From: Hofstenia miamia
Lineage: Eukaryota > Xenacoelomorpha > Acoela
Assembly: GCA_004352715.1 (NCBI GenBank)
Contig: SCFE01000011.1
Span: 1,306,827-1,370,826 of the forward strand
Length of the DNA: 64,000 nucleotides
Direction of reading: 5' to 3'
The translations under genes and the position numbers were made by a program. Of the stretch, positions 33,780 through 46,746 are shown in pieces. How positions within the stretch are numbered: the first letter of the stretch is position 1; the number at the start of each line of letters is the position of its first letter. The notes below the pieces were generated by a model. That model was not told the origin of the DNA and did not search any database. It saw only the letters and a program-made list of their open reading frames with translations.

Positions 33780-34260
33780 GATCTTATTGGCTTGTTTATT
33801 ACATGTCTTCACTTTTTCATGGGATGAGCGAGAAGCCTCCAAACATCTCATTTGCAGAGTATGAAATTGCAATTAAAAATATTAGCACCCTTCTCCCTGT
33901 TCTTCAAGACATCGTAACGTACGAATATACTTATTGGCCTAATGTCAACGATGAACTAGAAAACGGAAAGTCTATTATGAACGCTGCTGGCGAATTCCTT
34001 TTTCTATGTGACGTTTGTCAATTCGCAGATGCCATGGCAGCGGCTGGTAACAATGTGTATATGTACTATTTTAGCAGATTGGCTTCACTGCATTATTGGC
34101 CCTATTGGATGGGAGTCATTCATGGTGATGAAATCCAATGGGTTTTTGGAGAAATTTTCGAGCCTTTTATTAAAAATGGTACCGATTATGAGTTTTCAAT
34201 AAGCGATAAAACTTTTGACAAAACAATCATTTCGTCATGGAGTCAATTTGCAAAATCGGG
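33780..34260 (+). CDS. Cholinesterase-like gene B, exon 4 (catalytic His)
   Basis: 481 nt between AATTTAG and GTAAGT. It joins exon 3 as NEGSYWLVYYMSSLF. The middle has MNAAGEFLFLCDVCQFADAM, where one Cys sits at the position of a conserved cholinesterase disulphide. NVYMYYFSRLASLHYWPYWM, then GVIHGDEIQWVFGEIF, carries the catalytic His. The end WSQFAKSG leaves two bases of Gly and needs one more exon for the C-terminus (usually starting near Pro-Asn). I did not find that exon in the window; the gaps at 36019-36325 or 48372-49371 could hide it. Without it the N-terminal 511 residues include all three triad residues. Same length and phases as gene A's exon. Confidence 0.93.
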
Positions 34261-34582
34261 GTAAGTTTTCTTAACAATTGCTTCTAATATAATTTTTGGC
34301 TGGGAAACGGATGCATTTTTTAACTCTCAAGCCTTAGCCTGAACTGACCCGATCCATCTTACAATGACTCGCGATTTGACAAGACCCGTCTAGTCCTGAC
34401 CTGCGATCTGAACAGATCAGTGTAAAATTACTAGTAAAATACGCACAAGAAGCTTTAACATAAAAGAGGCTGGTCAAGCAGTGAATGAATGAATGCTACT
34501 CATTTAATAATAATTTATTTTTTTATTGAAATGTGTCATATGTAACTCTTTAGTAGGTTCATAAATGAGACAGCATTTTTTT
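34261..34582. other. Start of gene B intron 4 or 3' region
   Basis: A GACCCG-rich patch at about 34340-34420 recalls that at 20660-20910. No coding. Confidence 0.4.
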
Positions 34583-35178
34583 CGAGAAATTCATTTTTCT
34601 TTGATCTATGAACACAAAACTAGTCGCTAACGGAATTTCAAAATGTTGTATTTGGTAAATGTTGATAGTGAATTAGTTCAAATATAAACACACATTTCTT
34701 CTATAAAATACGTATATTTTAAAAATTATTTCATTTAGAGTTAGTACACTACCTTATCACCAAATATTGGGATAGTTGAAATATTAATTGCAATCAAAGT
34801 TAAAAAACTAATTTTTTTACATGGTAACTGAATGTCAGTCTTATATTCTGAAATATACATATCTAAGATAAATATGGATGTAGTTTTTAAAATCTGTAAA
34901 TGGATAGGAAATGTTGTATTTAGTAAATGTCGATAGTGAATTAGTTCAAATATAAACACACATTTCTTCTATAAAATACGTATATTTTAAAAATTATTTC
35001 ATTTAGAGTTAGTACACTACCTTATCACCAAATATTGGGATAGTTGAAATATTAATTGCAATCAAAGTTAAAAAACTAATTTTTTTACATGGTAACTGAA
35101 TGTCAGTCTTATATTCTGAAATATACATATCTAAGATAAATATGGATGTAGTTTTTAAAATCTGTAAATGGATAGGAC
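34583..35178 (-). repeat. Dimeric 268-bp repeat with a unique arm
   Basis: Two units with a 268-bp period (starting near 34644 and 34912). Both contain GATAGTGAATTAGTTCAAAT, GAGTTAGTACACTACCTTAT and GGATGTAGTTTTTAAAATCT. A unique arm (34583-34643, CGAGAAATTCATTTTTCTTT onward) precedes them. The same arrangement, reversed, is at 51831-52495, and a partial one follows the gap at 36326-36690. Class not recognised. Confidence 0.85.
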
Positions 35179-35420
35179 TATAATGTTGTATTTAGAAAAA
35201 ATCAATAGAAAATAATTATAAAAATTAAAATTCAAATATTTGACTTCTTAAATTATTCCTTAAATCTGCTAGTCTTCTTCCAACCTAACGAATATAAATT
35301 ACCCTCAGACCGACCTTTCTAAAAGTTACCCACAACCCAACCCGACCCATAAAAATTTTTTTGATTGTTTTATTGATCCGTTTTGCTTCCTTAAATTACC
35401 TTACGTTTTAGTAATATAAT

Positions 35421-35999
35421 GAAGTTTATATCCACTATATAAAATATTTTAATAATTTTAATTCCATATTAACCATTCACAAATATAAATCACCCCGCAC
35501 CACCAAATGCGGACTTAAGGCCTCGGTTAGACTACTTGATTGGTAGGAAGAAAAGTTACAAAACACGTCCTATCACTAATTATCTAGGTGGTTAGACGTG
35601 CGATTTTACCAAAATGTGACAGATCGCGCGTCACCAATAAAAATACTCTAACGGCAGCCTAATGGATTAGAAAATCGTATTACATGTAATAGTAACTAAG
35701 CCCGATGCTGAAGTTTATATCCACTATATAAAATATTTTAATAATTTTAATTCCATATTAACCATTCACAAATATAAATCACCCCGCACCACCAAATGCG
35801 GACTTAAGGCCTCGGTTAGACTACTTGATTGGTAGGAAGAAAAGTTACAAAACACGTCCTATCACTAATTATCTAGGTGGTTAGACGTGCGATTTTACCA
35901 AAATGTGACAGATCGCGCGTCACCAATAAAAATACTCTAACGGCAGCCTAATGGATTAGAAAATCGTATTACATGTAATAGTAACTAAGCCCGATGCCA
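35421..35999 (+). repeat. 289-bp direct duplication next to a gap
   Basis: GAAGTTTATATCCACTATAT starts both copies (35421 and 35710). They are essentially identical through AGCCCGATGC, including a GC-richer AGATCGCGCGTCACC stretch. The second copy leads straight into CCACGCCGGCGGAGCC and the N run. Confidence 0.9.
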
Positions 36000-36018
36000 C
36001 GCCGGCGGAGCCACCGCC

Positions 36019-36325
36019 NNNNNNNNNNNNNNNNNNNNNNNNNNNNNNNNNNNNNNNNNNNNNNNNNNNNNNNNNNNNNNNNNNNNNNNNNNNNNNNNNN
36101 NNNNNNNNNNNNNNNNNNNNNNNNNNNNNNNNNNNNNNNNNNNNNNNNNNNNNNNNNNNNNNNNNNNNNNNNNNNNNNNNNNNNNNNNNNNNNNNNNNNN
36201 NNNNNNNNNNNNNNNNNNNNNNNNNNNNNNNNNNNNNNNNNNNNNNNNNNNNNNNNNNNNNNNNNNNNNNNNNNNNNNNNNNNNNNNNNNNNNNNNNNNN
36301 NNNNNNNNNNNNNNNNNNNNNNNNN
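36019..36325. other. Assembly gap (307 N)
   Basis: Preceded by GCCGGCGGAGCCACCGCC and followed by the 268-bp repeat. Confidence 0.98.
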
Positions 36326-36690
36326 TGTTGTATTTGGTAAATGTGGATAGTGAATTAGTTCAAATATAAACACACATTTCTTCTATAAAATACGTATATT
36401 TTAAAAATTATTTCATTTAGAGTTAGTACACTACCTTATCACCAAATATTGGGATAGTTGAAATATTAATTGCAATCAAAGTTAAAAAACTAATTTTTTT
36501 TACATGGTAACTGAATGTCAGTCTTATATTCTGAAATATACATATCTAAGATAAATATGGATGTAGTTTTTAAAATCTGTAAATGGATAGGAAATGTTGT
36601 ATTTGGTAAATGTTGATAGTGAATTAGTTCAAATATAAACACACATTTCTTCTATAAAATACGTATATTTTAAAAATTATTTCATTACCT
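36326..36690 (-). repeat. 268-bp repeat, partial dimer
   Basis: One full unit and the start of another, nearly identical to 34644-35178. The left part is in the gap. Confidence 0.85.
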
Positions 36691-38395
36691 CTTTTTGCAA
36701 TGAACACATAGCATAATAGCGATTGTAAAAACCCCTAAGGCAATGAAAATGGGCAGGGGTTCTCGAAGATCAATCTATTGGTATTCTTTATTAAGCATCA
36801 CTTCTAAATGAATTTTGATATATAATTGTACCATTTTTATAAAATCCTGGTTTAATACATAGAATTAATAACTTGTATTCGTTTTTCTAGAATTAAAAAA
36901 CAACATATCTTAATTATATAGTTCTAAAGCTAAAATGAGCTTTTCACTGAATAATCATATCCTCTCTTTTCTATTACTAAAACACAGAAGCAAAAATTGG
37001 TATTAGAAATTTAAAATCACGACAGAAATCAAAGTGTCACATTTAGGCAAATTCTAAATTTTCAAAAAAAAATTTGCAAAGCATTTGTTATCGTTTGGTC
37101 AGAAATTTTGTCTACACTACAAGATTGATGTTGGTTTTTCTTGATTAGTTTTTGTTCTATTGGTGCATTGTAGAAGATTGTAAGATATAGAATTCAATGC
37201 ATTGAGCTTTAAGAATAAATCAGTCCAAAACTACGATAGTGGGAACAATATGTACCTCTGCTTCATGAGAGCATCCAAATTTTTTCTGGGTAAGGATAAT
37301 CACAGAAATATCACATTTTTCTATGTATTAACATCTGCGTAGAAAGATCCAAAGTTGTGACAAATTAAGTAAACATAATCAGGGCCTACAAATTTATTAG
37401 GTGAAGTAAAAGATCAATTTAGTCATATAAAATGCTATTCATTGGTTTTACAAATATTGAACTTTTTTATAATAATTAATAAACTTTGAAATTATTGGTT
37501 AGCGTTGTATTGTAATAAAACAACGTAATTGAATGCCTACCCCAACAATATAACGAATGTCAAATTTAAAGATTACATGAATTCAACAATATACTCAATT
37601 TGCCAAGCAATTGCTTAGATACAAATTTCATACATAATATAACAATTTAAACTATTAGAGGACCAATAATAATTTCATCAAAACTAACAGTAGATTGAGA
37701 AACCTCGTTTTATCATTCTCAACTATATTATAGCATCAATTTCAGATTTTTAAGGAAGTTTTTATGCAGGTTCTTTGATCAAAAATTTGTTCAACGATTG
37801 GTAGACTTTGACGAGTGCTCTGCAGGGCTTCATATGTTTTATTATTGCTATAATTAATAAACTTTCTTAACTAGTGCTTTCTCAAACTTCATAGAGCAAG
37901 TGAGAAACTAAAATGAATAATAAAACTTCTTAATTTCTATTAATGACACAGAAGGAACCATGCTTGCTGAAAGAATTTGGTCAGAAAATATTTTTTTCAA
38001 AAAATTGAAAAAAACAGTATTGATAGTGTTAAGATGCCCTCGTACGAGATCTTTCTGATATTCAAGCAGGCTTAGTAAGAAATCTGTTCAACAAATCCTT
38101 TAAATAGATATTATGGTCAACACTGGATGTGCTTACAGCCAACGTCCTTCAATAATTTTATTTTATTGTTGCAATTTCATGACTAGGGCCGTTATAGTTA
38201 TGTAAAATTAAGTCCTAATTTAGCTTTGCGCGACATGTTATTGAGGTATACTCAGGTAAAATGACAAAACACTAAAGAATTCAATTTAACAGATTAATTA
38301 TGGTATAAAAACAAAGAATTTCTCCGTAATCATTCTTTTTCGTTGCATTGTAAGCAAATGTTTGAACTGCGAAAAACTTCGTTCGTCGTCCACAG
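36691..38395. other. Non-coding DNA, nothing recognised
   Basis: AT-rich without coding or repeats that I can support. Confidence 0.4.
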
Positions 38396-38757
38396 CAGAC
38401 TTGTCAACGAGCCGAGCCGAGCCGAGCCGAGCCGAGCTTGAGCACAGTATTTGATATACAACGAGCCCAAAACGAGCCTATTTTAGGCAAAGCAAGTTTA
38501 TAGTTCTGCTTATTAATTTGATTATGGAGATTTTTTTTATTTTTTGCCGTCAGTATGCCTTTCCTATAATCTTATTTAAGAAATGTTTATTAAATAACAG
38601 CAAGAACTTTGTAAAAAATTCTTTGAGCACAATATTTTTAAAAAAATACCGAGCTAAAACGATCCCCATTCAAAGATTTTATGTGGCGAGCCGAGCCGAA
38701 CTTACACAAAATTTAAACGAGGTCGAGCTCGGAAATGTCGGCTCGTTGACAAGTCTG
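38396..38757 (+). mobile_element. hAT-like MITE, GAGCC family, full-length
   Basis: 362 bp from CAGACTTGTCAACGAGCCGA to CGTTGACAAGTCTG, both termini intact. The flanks GTCCACAG and CTACAAAT agree at only half their positions, so the target duplication is decayed. The 8 bases before the left end resemble those of the copy at 21124. Confidence 0.88.
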
Positions 38758-38952
38758 CTACAAATAGTAATGACAGGATTATAAATTAGAGTGGTGTTAA
38801 CATCTGCAGGAACTTTGGTTTTGCTGTCGGATTAACAGTTCTCAAATCGTTTATTGCTATCATTATTTTCAGTCAAGGGTTGTTTACAAATATTTCAACC
38901 ATCTTTTTGACAAGTTCTAGTATGCAATCTTTTAATAAGCCTTAATTTACTC

Positions 38953-39501
38953 TAAAGGTGTGTTGATACTATCGACTTTTATCAGCAGATTTTAATCGAA
39001 AATGCAATTATTTTCGTTCACATTGGCGATTTTTTATCATCCGATTTTTTATCAGAAAATGCGGAGTTGGAAGAGCGTTCAGACTATCGATTTTTTATCA
39101 GATGATAAATTATCATCTTTTGATTGACAGTAAGAAAACCAACAACATCTGTTTATGGATTGGTTTGTCTTGGAATGTAAACAATGTTAGCATATTTTGA
39201 AGTTGAGATATTTCAACGACAATAATTTACGTTTTGGAAGTCTGTTTCTTACTTGAGAAGTAAGCAATTAGTTTCAAGTAGCTTTTCGACTAGTTTTAGT
39301 ACCGTTCAGACTATCGACTTTTATCAGATGATAAATTATCAGATGACAGTAATTTGGCTGTTTTGCCAAAAAATCGAATGGAGCGTTCAGACTATCAACT
39401 TTTATCAGCCGATAAAAAAGCAGATAGAGTGTTCACACTATCGACTTTTATCACCGATTTCTTGACAGATGATAAAAGTCGATAGTGGGAACACACCTTT
39501 A
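38953..39501. mobile_element. MITE with repeated TATCGACTTTTATCA motif
   Basis: Inverted ends: TAAAGGTGTGTTGATACTAT, then CGACTTTTATCA, on the left; on the right the complement of TTAAAGGTGTGTTCCCACTA, then TCGACTTTTATCA. Variants of GTTCAGACTATCGAYTTTTA recur at about 39080, 39304, 39385 and 39430. About 549 bp, no coding. The superfamily was not determined because no clear target duplication is visible. Confidence 0.75.
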
Positions 39502-42053
39502 AGGTGTATAAGCCATCTGTTTTTCACTTAATTGGTACGGGTGACAACTTGTTGGCTTTTCTGAAAAATGAGAAGAGACAAGATACTCTACTAGGCCTTG
39601 TGTACTTTGTAGCGGTGACTTTTGTAGTCACAGATGCCCGAATTTAGGTGTAAAATTGACAATTGAAACACCTTAGCTCGTTTTACGTTACTTCACCAAA
39701 TTAGGTAAATGACGTTAATTTTTTGCGAATTTAGGTAAATTTAGGTAATCTTCGGTTTCTTAGTTAAAATCGCGGCTCTAATCATGTCCTTTAAGGATGT
39801 CACTGCATTTGGAATTATATTAGACGTTTAGAGGCATTGTGTGCATTGCGGGGTAGGACAACCCTCAAATTTTAAAATTAAATAACTTTAAGATTTCATT
39901 TTTGTGCATTTCTATGTGCATTCAGAAACATTCCGTGTGCACACAATCGCTCTTACAATGTATGCTTCGATACCTATCGGCTTGGGCAGAAGCGGGCTTG
40001 GCCCCGGTCTATGCCGAAAAAATAGAAACCATGTAGCGGATTTTGAAAAAACAGTGCACTTAAATGTATTGAATTTTATATAAGTTGTAATTATAAAGTT
40101 GAAAATAAAGTTTTATTTTGAGAATTTTACATTAGTATCAAAAACTTTTCTAAATTTAAATTTAGAATCTCCAATTTCAGTGTTATTAGAAGTACCCATC
40201 CTACCAAGGCCTTGTAAAAAGTCCTTGATCCTGCCAAATTTTGGTGGAGCAAAACACCATATTAAAGAAATTTTTCGATAAATATATTAAAAATTGGCCT
40301 AAAGTTGCTGAGTTAGGCGTAGCGCGCACTAGTGATTTTTAATTTACGTAAATACGAAACTATTTAGTTTACAAAATAGAACTCAGAGCTTTCTTTACGT
40401 CAACGTGCACTAGCACTTTAATGATCACAGAAATTAAAAAATCTATTTCCGCGTTGATTAAACTGTTGACACATAAAATAGAACACAGCGTTTTCAATGA
40501 ACGTGCGCGCACTGCAATTAATTAATTGAACAATTCGTAACGATGAAAGGCTTTGATTCATTCAGAAGCAAGCCTACAATTATAATTTATAGTTAAAAAA
40601 TAATTTTTACAAGCAGTTTAAAAAAAATTGGCCATAGCTTTATAAAGAGGACTTTTTATAATAATTGAACTGAATTAATTGACTTGGAAAGAAGAATCAA
40701 AGCTATTATTTAGCTCATTACCTGTATTAAACACCCGAGGTTTTATTTTATTTTCTCTGCCAGATAGTGAACATAATATGTGTAAGTATGCATCACATTG
40801 TTTAGCCTAAATGTACATGTATAATCTAAATTTTGCTGATGCAAAAACAGATATTTTTTCATGCTACTGTCATTTGCGTCACGGTAAATGTGGGGCCAGG
40901 TGAGGGATGTCAATTCGGGGCCCCAACTCAACAACTATCAAATTTATGCATTAAATCTTCAGTGACCGCTTTTTGGTGTATACTAGATACTTCATACTAA
41001 ACATTTTGTACCTGCATAACTATTGGATCTCCAAAATAGTCTAAAATTGTTTATTGAAGATTTTATTTTAATATTGGGGCTCAATTTTTGGCTATATTTA
41101 TATAATTATTTTGTTCTTTTGATATTTTCCAAAGTTGTGGCCCCAAAATTGTTTAAAATTGCTTATGATAAGTTTTATGCCTATTTAGGACAAAATTTTT
41201 AAAAACTATATAATTTGCAAATTATTTAGTTGTTAAATTAAATAACCAATAGTGCGCGCTTAGTCTTAGCCTTAATTTTGATTAGACCGGGGAGAGCGTG
41301 GGCCTAAATTTTCGTCTCATATCCATCTCTGCTCATTGGTATCAATAAATGCTTGCATTTCAATTTAGTAAAAAGAACATCAATTCTTGGATTATTATCA
41401 TTGCAATCTACTCTGACAAATTGTTTAAAATTTTGATATATATTTGATATGAAATCTCATTGCATCGTTAAATCTGTTCGAAAAAACATTAAGAACATAC
41501 TTTTGCATACTGTTATAAGCGTGGAAGATGGAGAGGAAATAAAAATTTGGCAATATTTTTTAGATTGCGAAAACATGAAAATTTTAAAATTTCGCTTAAA
41601 TCCTACGTGAAAAATATATAGTCAACTATTTTTTCAAATTAATGCAATATGAGATTTATTCCAGATATAACTATTTCTTTAGGCATGCAATCTTAAGAAA
41701 TATACAAAAATACCCTTCCTATTCTCATATTCAGGCTATTCTCTTTTACAAAAAACCATTTTATAGAAACTTGAATCAGATTTTATCTCGTAAAACTATA
41801 TTAGCTAAAATAATAAAAATACATAAAAGTAAATTGTCTATAGAAGAAATAATTATAGAGTGCATCATGCGGTGAAGCAAATACAATCCACCCTCTGGTA
41901 AATAATTGAAGTGTTTTCAACTTTACAACGCAAATATCAATGTTAAATATGACGTGAAGCAAATTTCTTCACATAATGAAAAATGTATAACATTCGTTTG
42001 CTGAAAGATAAATTACATGCATGCAATACATCATGTGTAGCATTTCTTGAGAA

Positions 42054-42054
<1 letters not shown>
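39502..42054. other. Non-coding DNA, nothing firm
   Basis: Mostly AT-rich. GGGGCC-containing patches at about 39990, 40895-40925 and 41130-41300 look like eroded repeats. Small ORFs lack motifs. Confidence 0.35.

Positions 42055-42120
<66 letters not shown>
42055..42120. repeat. (TA)n microsatellite
   Basis: Long TA tract bordering the reverse copy of the (TA)n-bordered element. Confidence 0.95.
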
Positions 42121-42121
<1 letters not shown>

Positions 42122-42390
42122 GCATATACATATACGGGCTTTGGATGCAAAATTTTAAAATATCTATAATGTGTTGGATACCAAAAAATATATACGGGTG
42201 CGGAGGATACGGCTCCAAAAAAATTTTTTTCAAAAAAAACTTGAAACTCATACATAAGAAATTAAACCTTTTTCTAAATCTGCAATGTAAAAATGTTGAA
42301 TAAAATGAATTATTTTGGATTCTATCAAAAAAGGCGATGGCTACTATGGAAAATCGGAAAGTGTTTGCGGTGAGTACAAATATCATTGTT
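42121..42390 (-). mobile_element. (TA)n-bordered element, copy 2
   Basis: Starts CGGGCTTTGGATGCAAAATT after the (TA)n. In reverse it follows copy 1 (6350-6637) throughout, e.g. CTTATGTATGAG and CGATTTTCCATAGTA on the complement. The far end lacks a (TA)n tract and a clear inverted repeat. Confidence 0.7.
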
Positions 42391-43610
42391 TATATATGTA
42401 TATGTATTTATAAAATAGTATCTCACTAATAATCCTGAATTGACATACACATTATATGGCAATGAAGCCTTCAACTTGATTATTTAGCAGCAAATTATCA
42501 CTAAGAACTCATCATAGATATTCAGTGAAGTTGCTACGTGGTTAATTGATTAATAATTAAGGTAAATCCTTAAAACCTTTGAGCATTTAAGGCTACAGAG
42601 TAATTAAAATCTTAATTAAATATTTGAAAATCGGTATGCACAAAATAAATTGCTTGACCTTTTATTTGCAAGAAAATATATGTAATTCATATATAGGTCC
42701 AATCTATATTAGGAAGGGTGCTATTTAAAAATAATGGGAAATATGCCCTTCCACTCCTCTGAATTTATGTAGTAGCATATTCCATTTTAGAAAACAACGC
42801 AATTTTGAATATTAAAACAGTGTGAGCCCTTTGTACATTGTACATACTTTCTGAAGATTTTGTCACAGGTTTTTCTTATTTATTTACAGTATCAAAAGCA
42901 TTTGCAATTTTTTGTAACACAAAGAAAGAGAAAAATTATTTAAAAATATAATATAAAAAATTATTATTTGTTTACGATTAAGTAACTGGTAACTTAACAG
43001 AATGGTGGTACAACAAACATTTCAGACTATTTCAACTATTTTAGTCAGAAATATATACAATATTTATGCAATTTTACCCTATTTCTACTAGTATTACTAT
43101 TAAGTAACAAATCACATTGTCTACATTTTTTAACAATTTAGAAATATTGCACTGTGGGCAAAGTCAGAGGTTGTCGCCTGAATTGGACAATCAGGTCGCG
43201 AATTCAAAAAAAAGAAAATTCCTATCTTGTGGTCTTTTCAAATTTTAGATATCTTCAATAGATCATTTAAATATTATTTGGGGAACCTAGCACATACATT
43301 GAAAAATTTCTGGTTGGTTAATAATTAAAGGATTGCAATTTTTCAATGTTTTTTAGTTTTTAAGTTGTGAATTCCAACTTCAAATGGCAGCCTTAAGGAC
43401 GTATTCCTTTAAAACTTTTCTTTATACTTCCACATATAAAAAATATCATCTTGATTTCTGTTTCCCAAAGTTTACACTATGTTATAATGTGGCAGATTTT
43501 TAGTAGTTTGAAGAATACTAGCATAGTATAATGAGTTGTTGAATTTTAAGTCAAGATTTCTATAAAGTACGCAGTTCAAGTCAGTAAATAATATATTTGC
43601 GGAGGTAACG
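42391..43610. other. Non-coding DNA, nothing recognised
   Basis: AT-rich, no coding support. Confidence 0.4.
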
Positions 43611-43976
43611 CAGGTATGTCAATGAGCCGAACTTCTAATGAACCGAGCCGAGCCGAGCCGAGTCGAGCAGAGTCTAGCAGTTCTTGAGCAATGCATTGGA
43701 TATACAACAATCCCAAAACGAGCTTTTATAAGTCAAGCAAATTTATAGTTCTGCTTTTCAATTTTTTTATGTAGCTTTTCCTATTTTTTTCGTTAAATAT
43801 GCCTTTTTATAATCTAATTTTAAAGTGTTTCTTAAATATTAAGTAAATTTTGTAAAAAAATTAAGTTAATGCAATTTTTTAATAAAAATATATTCGTGCT
43901 AAACCAAGCCTCATTGAATGGCCCTATGTGGCGAGTTGAGGCCAGTCTTAAAAATTTCGCCTAGTTTACAAGTCGA
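43611..43976 (+). mobile_element. Degraded hAT-like MITE, GAGCC family
   Basis: CAGGTATGTCAATGAGCCGA at the left, GAGCCGAGCCGAGCCGAG within, and TTTACAAGTCG at the right. The same order as intact copies but with many substitutions, so this is the oldest copy in the window. Confidence 0.7.
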
Positions 43977-45565
43977 CTTATCTATTAGTGCCATACTTCT
44001 TATACCTATTGCTAATTTTCTAACTGTTTTATCAACCTGATACTTAAAATAAGTCAAGCATATCGCAATTATGATAACATGGCTTCAAATAAAATGTGCT
44101 TAAATTGCTTAGGAGTGCAAATGTCAATAGTTATATAATTATTTAAATAGAATGATAAAAAAATTTAGAGAAAGAAAAACGTTATATTTTAATTATCTTA
44201 CAATGTTCATTCAAAATGTCCATCTTGAAGTGCAATACATTTATTAAGTTAAGTAAAAAATTTATCAAAAAATAGAAATTATAACAATCACAGCTATACA
44301 GTTACAGTACTGATCTTTCAGCTGATTCTTATCTACTACAGTAGATGGCATTACAATCACTAAAATAGACCCAACGAAAAAATTTAATGATTACAATCTG
44401 GAGCCAATGAGACCATAAGAAATTCGAAGATTCCGAGAAATTCAGCTTGATGCTATTTTCCAGATTAAAATTGCTGTATGATTTAGTTTTTATAAGAAAA
44501 TTGCAAATCTTTGACTACGATTGTTACTATTGATGTACTTTCAATTGCAATTTGCAGTCATTGTACGCAATTATTTCTCACACATGCTCAATGCTTCACA
44601 ATTTTTTTAAATTTTCTTCATTACCATTTGACTTTATTCCTTCAATTTCTTAATAGCTAAATTCAAGAAATTTGGATTTCAGGAAGTCATATTTCATCAT
44701 TCTACCTGTCATAGTTCAAAATTTATAAATATTTAAACCCTAAACATTGTTTTTGTAGTACATTGTTTTATATCATGTGAATAACATATGTAAATTTATG
44801 TCCATTCACAATATAAAAAAATGAGAATGATAATTTATACTTTCTTATAGATAAACTATTACTTTTTCCTAAATTTTTATCAACTAAGCATCTGTAAAAA
44901 TTTAATAATATTAACAACTTATGTGATTTTGCTTATTTATGGAACTTGGATATTTCAAAGGATATGTACAAGGGGTTTTGTCACGTCTAAAATCTCAATA
45001 TTCATTTTTACCAATCATTTCTAGCCCTTCTCCCTATTTAAAGAGGTAAAAAATAATTCACATTTTACACCCCTCCACATCTATAGATATTTGTCAAAAT
45101 GAGATATTCTGTTAAAGCAAATACCAAAAACACGGAACATATACATCGTGTATATATTGTGTTAGCCCTGCATAACAAAGAGAACACAATTTATATAAAT
45201 TTTATGTTTTCAATTTTCTAGTAAATAAATTTGTTATTATTCATTTAAATCCGATCTGCCTTCGCTTTGCTATATCGGCATTCGATTGCAAACAGATTGT
45301 GTCAAACCGAACTAGCCAATGGAATAGCAGCACCGTTTTTCACTGGTAAGTAGCAGTTGAAGTCATTCGTTTCTTCAATAAAATTTTGATTAAGGATAAT
45401 TAAATACCTAGTGGATTACAAGACATTGCGTAGAACGTATTTCTTTTCTGAACGAGGTAACGTTTTATATTTACGTTTGGCATATCTCATTATTTTTGTT
45501 AGCCTATGACATATTAATTTTTTCTAACAGTTAATCAAATATTCATTTATATACTTTATAATATA
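43977..45565. other. Non-coding DNA; possible noncoding first exon near 45245-45349
   Basis: AT-rich. Around 45245-45349 there is a less AT-rich stretch with AGCCAATGG and a good donor GTAAGTAG, which could be a 5' UTR exon for the ORF at 46747. Speculative. Confidence 0.25.
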
Positions 45566-45685
<120 letters not shown>

Positions 45686-45897
45686 TGCATATACATATGC
45701 GGGCTTTGGATGCAAAATTTTAAAATATCTATAATGCGTATGATACAAAAAAATATATACGGGTGCAAAACTTGAAACTCATACATAAGAAATTAAACCT
45801 TTTTCTAAATCTGCAATGAAAAAATGTTGGGTAAAATGAATTATTTTGGATTCCATCAAAAAAGGCGATGGCTACTATGGAAAATCGGAAAGTGTGC
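45686..45897 (-). mobile_element. (TA)n-bordered element, copy 3, internally deleted
   Basis: Starts CGGGCTTTGGATGCAAAATT after the (TA)n tract and matches copy 2 almost base for base. About 50 bp after CGGGTGC are missing. Confidence 0.75.
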
Positions 45898-46746
45898 AAA
45901 GAATCTGCTTATACTAGCATCACAAATTTTTTCTACAGATTTCAATTCGATAAAAATATAATTTGCCGAACCTTTTATTTAAAAAAAACTATTTTGAAAA
46001 ATAGTAGTAAAAAATAAGCGCTTAATATAAGTACATTGTCATTGATTTCACAAAAATTGCGATATACGCGTTTAACTACAAATCCATGTTGTTTATCCGT
46101 ATTTTGTTGATTGGATTAAAATAAAAGAAGTCAAAAATTTAATTCAATTTTCTACGGTTGAATCTCTGATAAGGAATGCTTAAGTAAGGAAAGCTCCAAA
46201 AGTGTTAATAGCTGGTAAAGTTTCTATGTGCTTGCCTACATAGGTTTATTTATTAAATGTTTAAGAAACTAACGTATTAATGGAAAATTTTAGATGCTAG
46301 ATCTAGAAAACAAAAATTAAAATTTTCCCAGATACTTTATAGCGGGCAGAATTTTTAAATAAAATTTTGAAAAGTTTCAAATTTTTAATATAACTCTAAT
46401 GTTTACTGTTTACAGCATGACAGTTGTTTACATAGCAACATATTCTTTGATACACTTTTCCAATAATGAATCATAGATTTTGCAATTTCTATGATTAAAA
46501 GTCTTCCAATTTCTTATGATGGGGCACATAATTAGCGTTGGCTTCCATGCCAATATTACATAAAGAATAATGCTTCCACATTAAAACACGAACATCACAA
46601 CATTTCTTTTTTATTGAATGTGCAACATCTCTCATGCTAATTAAGACAATGTGATGATATTTTTAAGAATAGGAAACTTAAAATTTAGTAATTTGTGATA
46701 GAATCATATCAAGTGAACTTAAAATTTTAGAACTAAGAATATTATA
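45898..46746. other. Non-coding DNA upstream of a candidate exon
   Basis: AT-rich. Ends with a plausible acceptor TTAAAATTTTAG at about 46721-46732. Confidence 0.35.

Noticed and set aside
41642-41875. 77-codon plus-strand ORF
   Set aside because: AT-driven composition (Ile, Lys, Tyr, Asn), no motif and no splice context.
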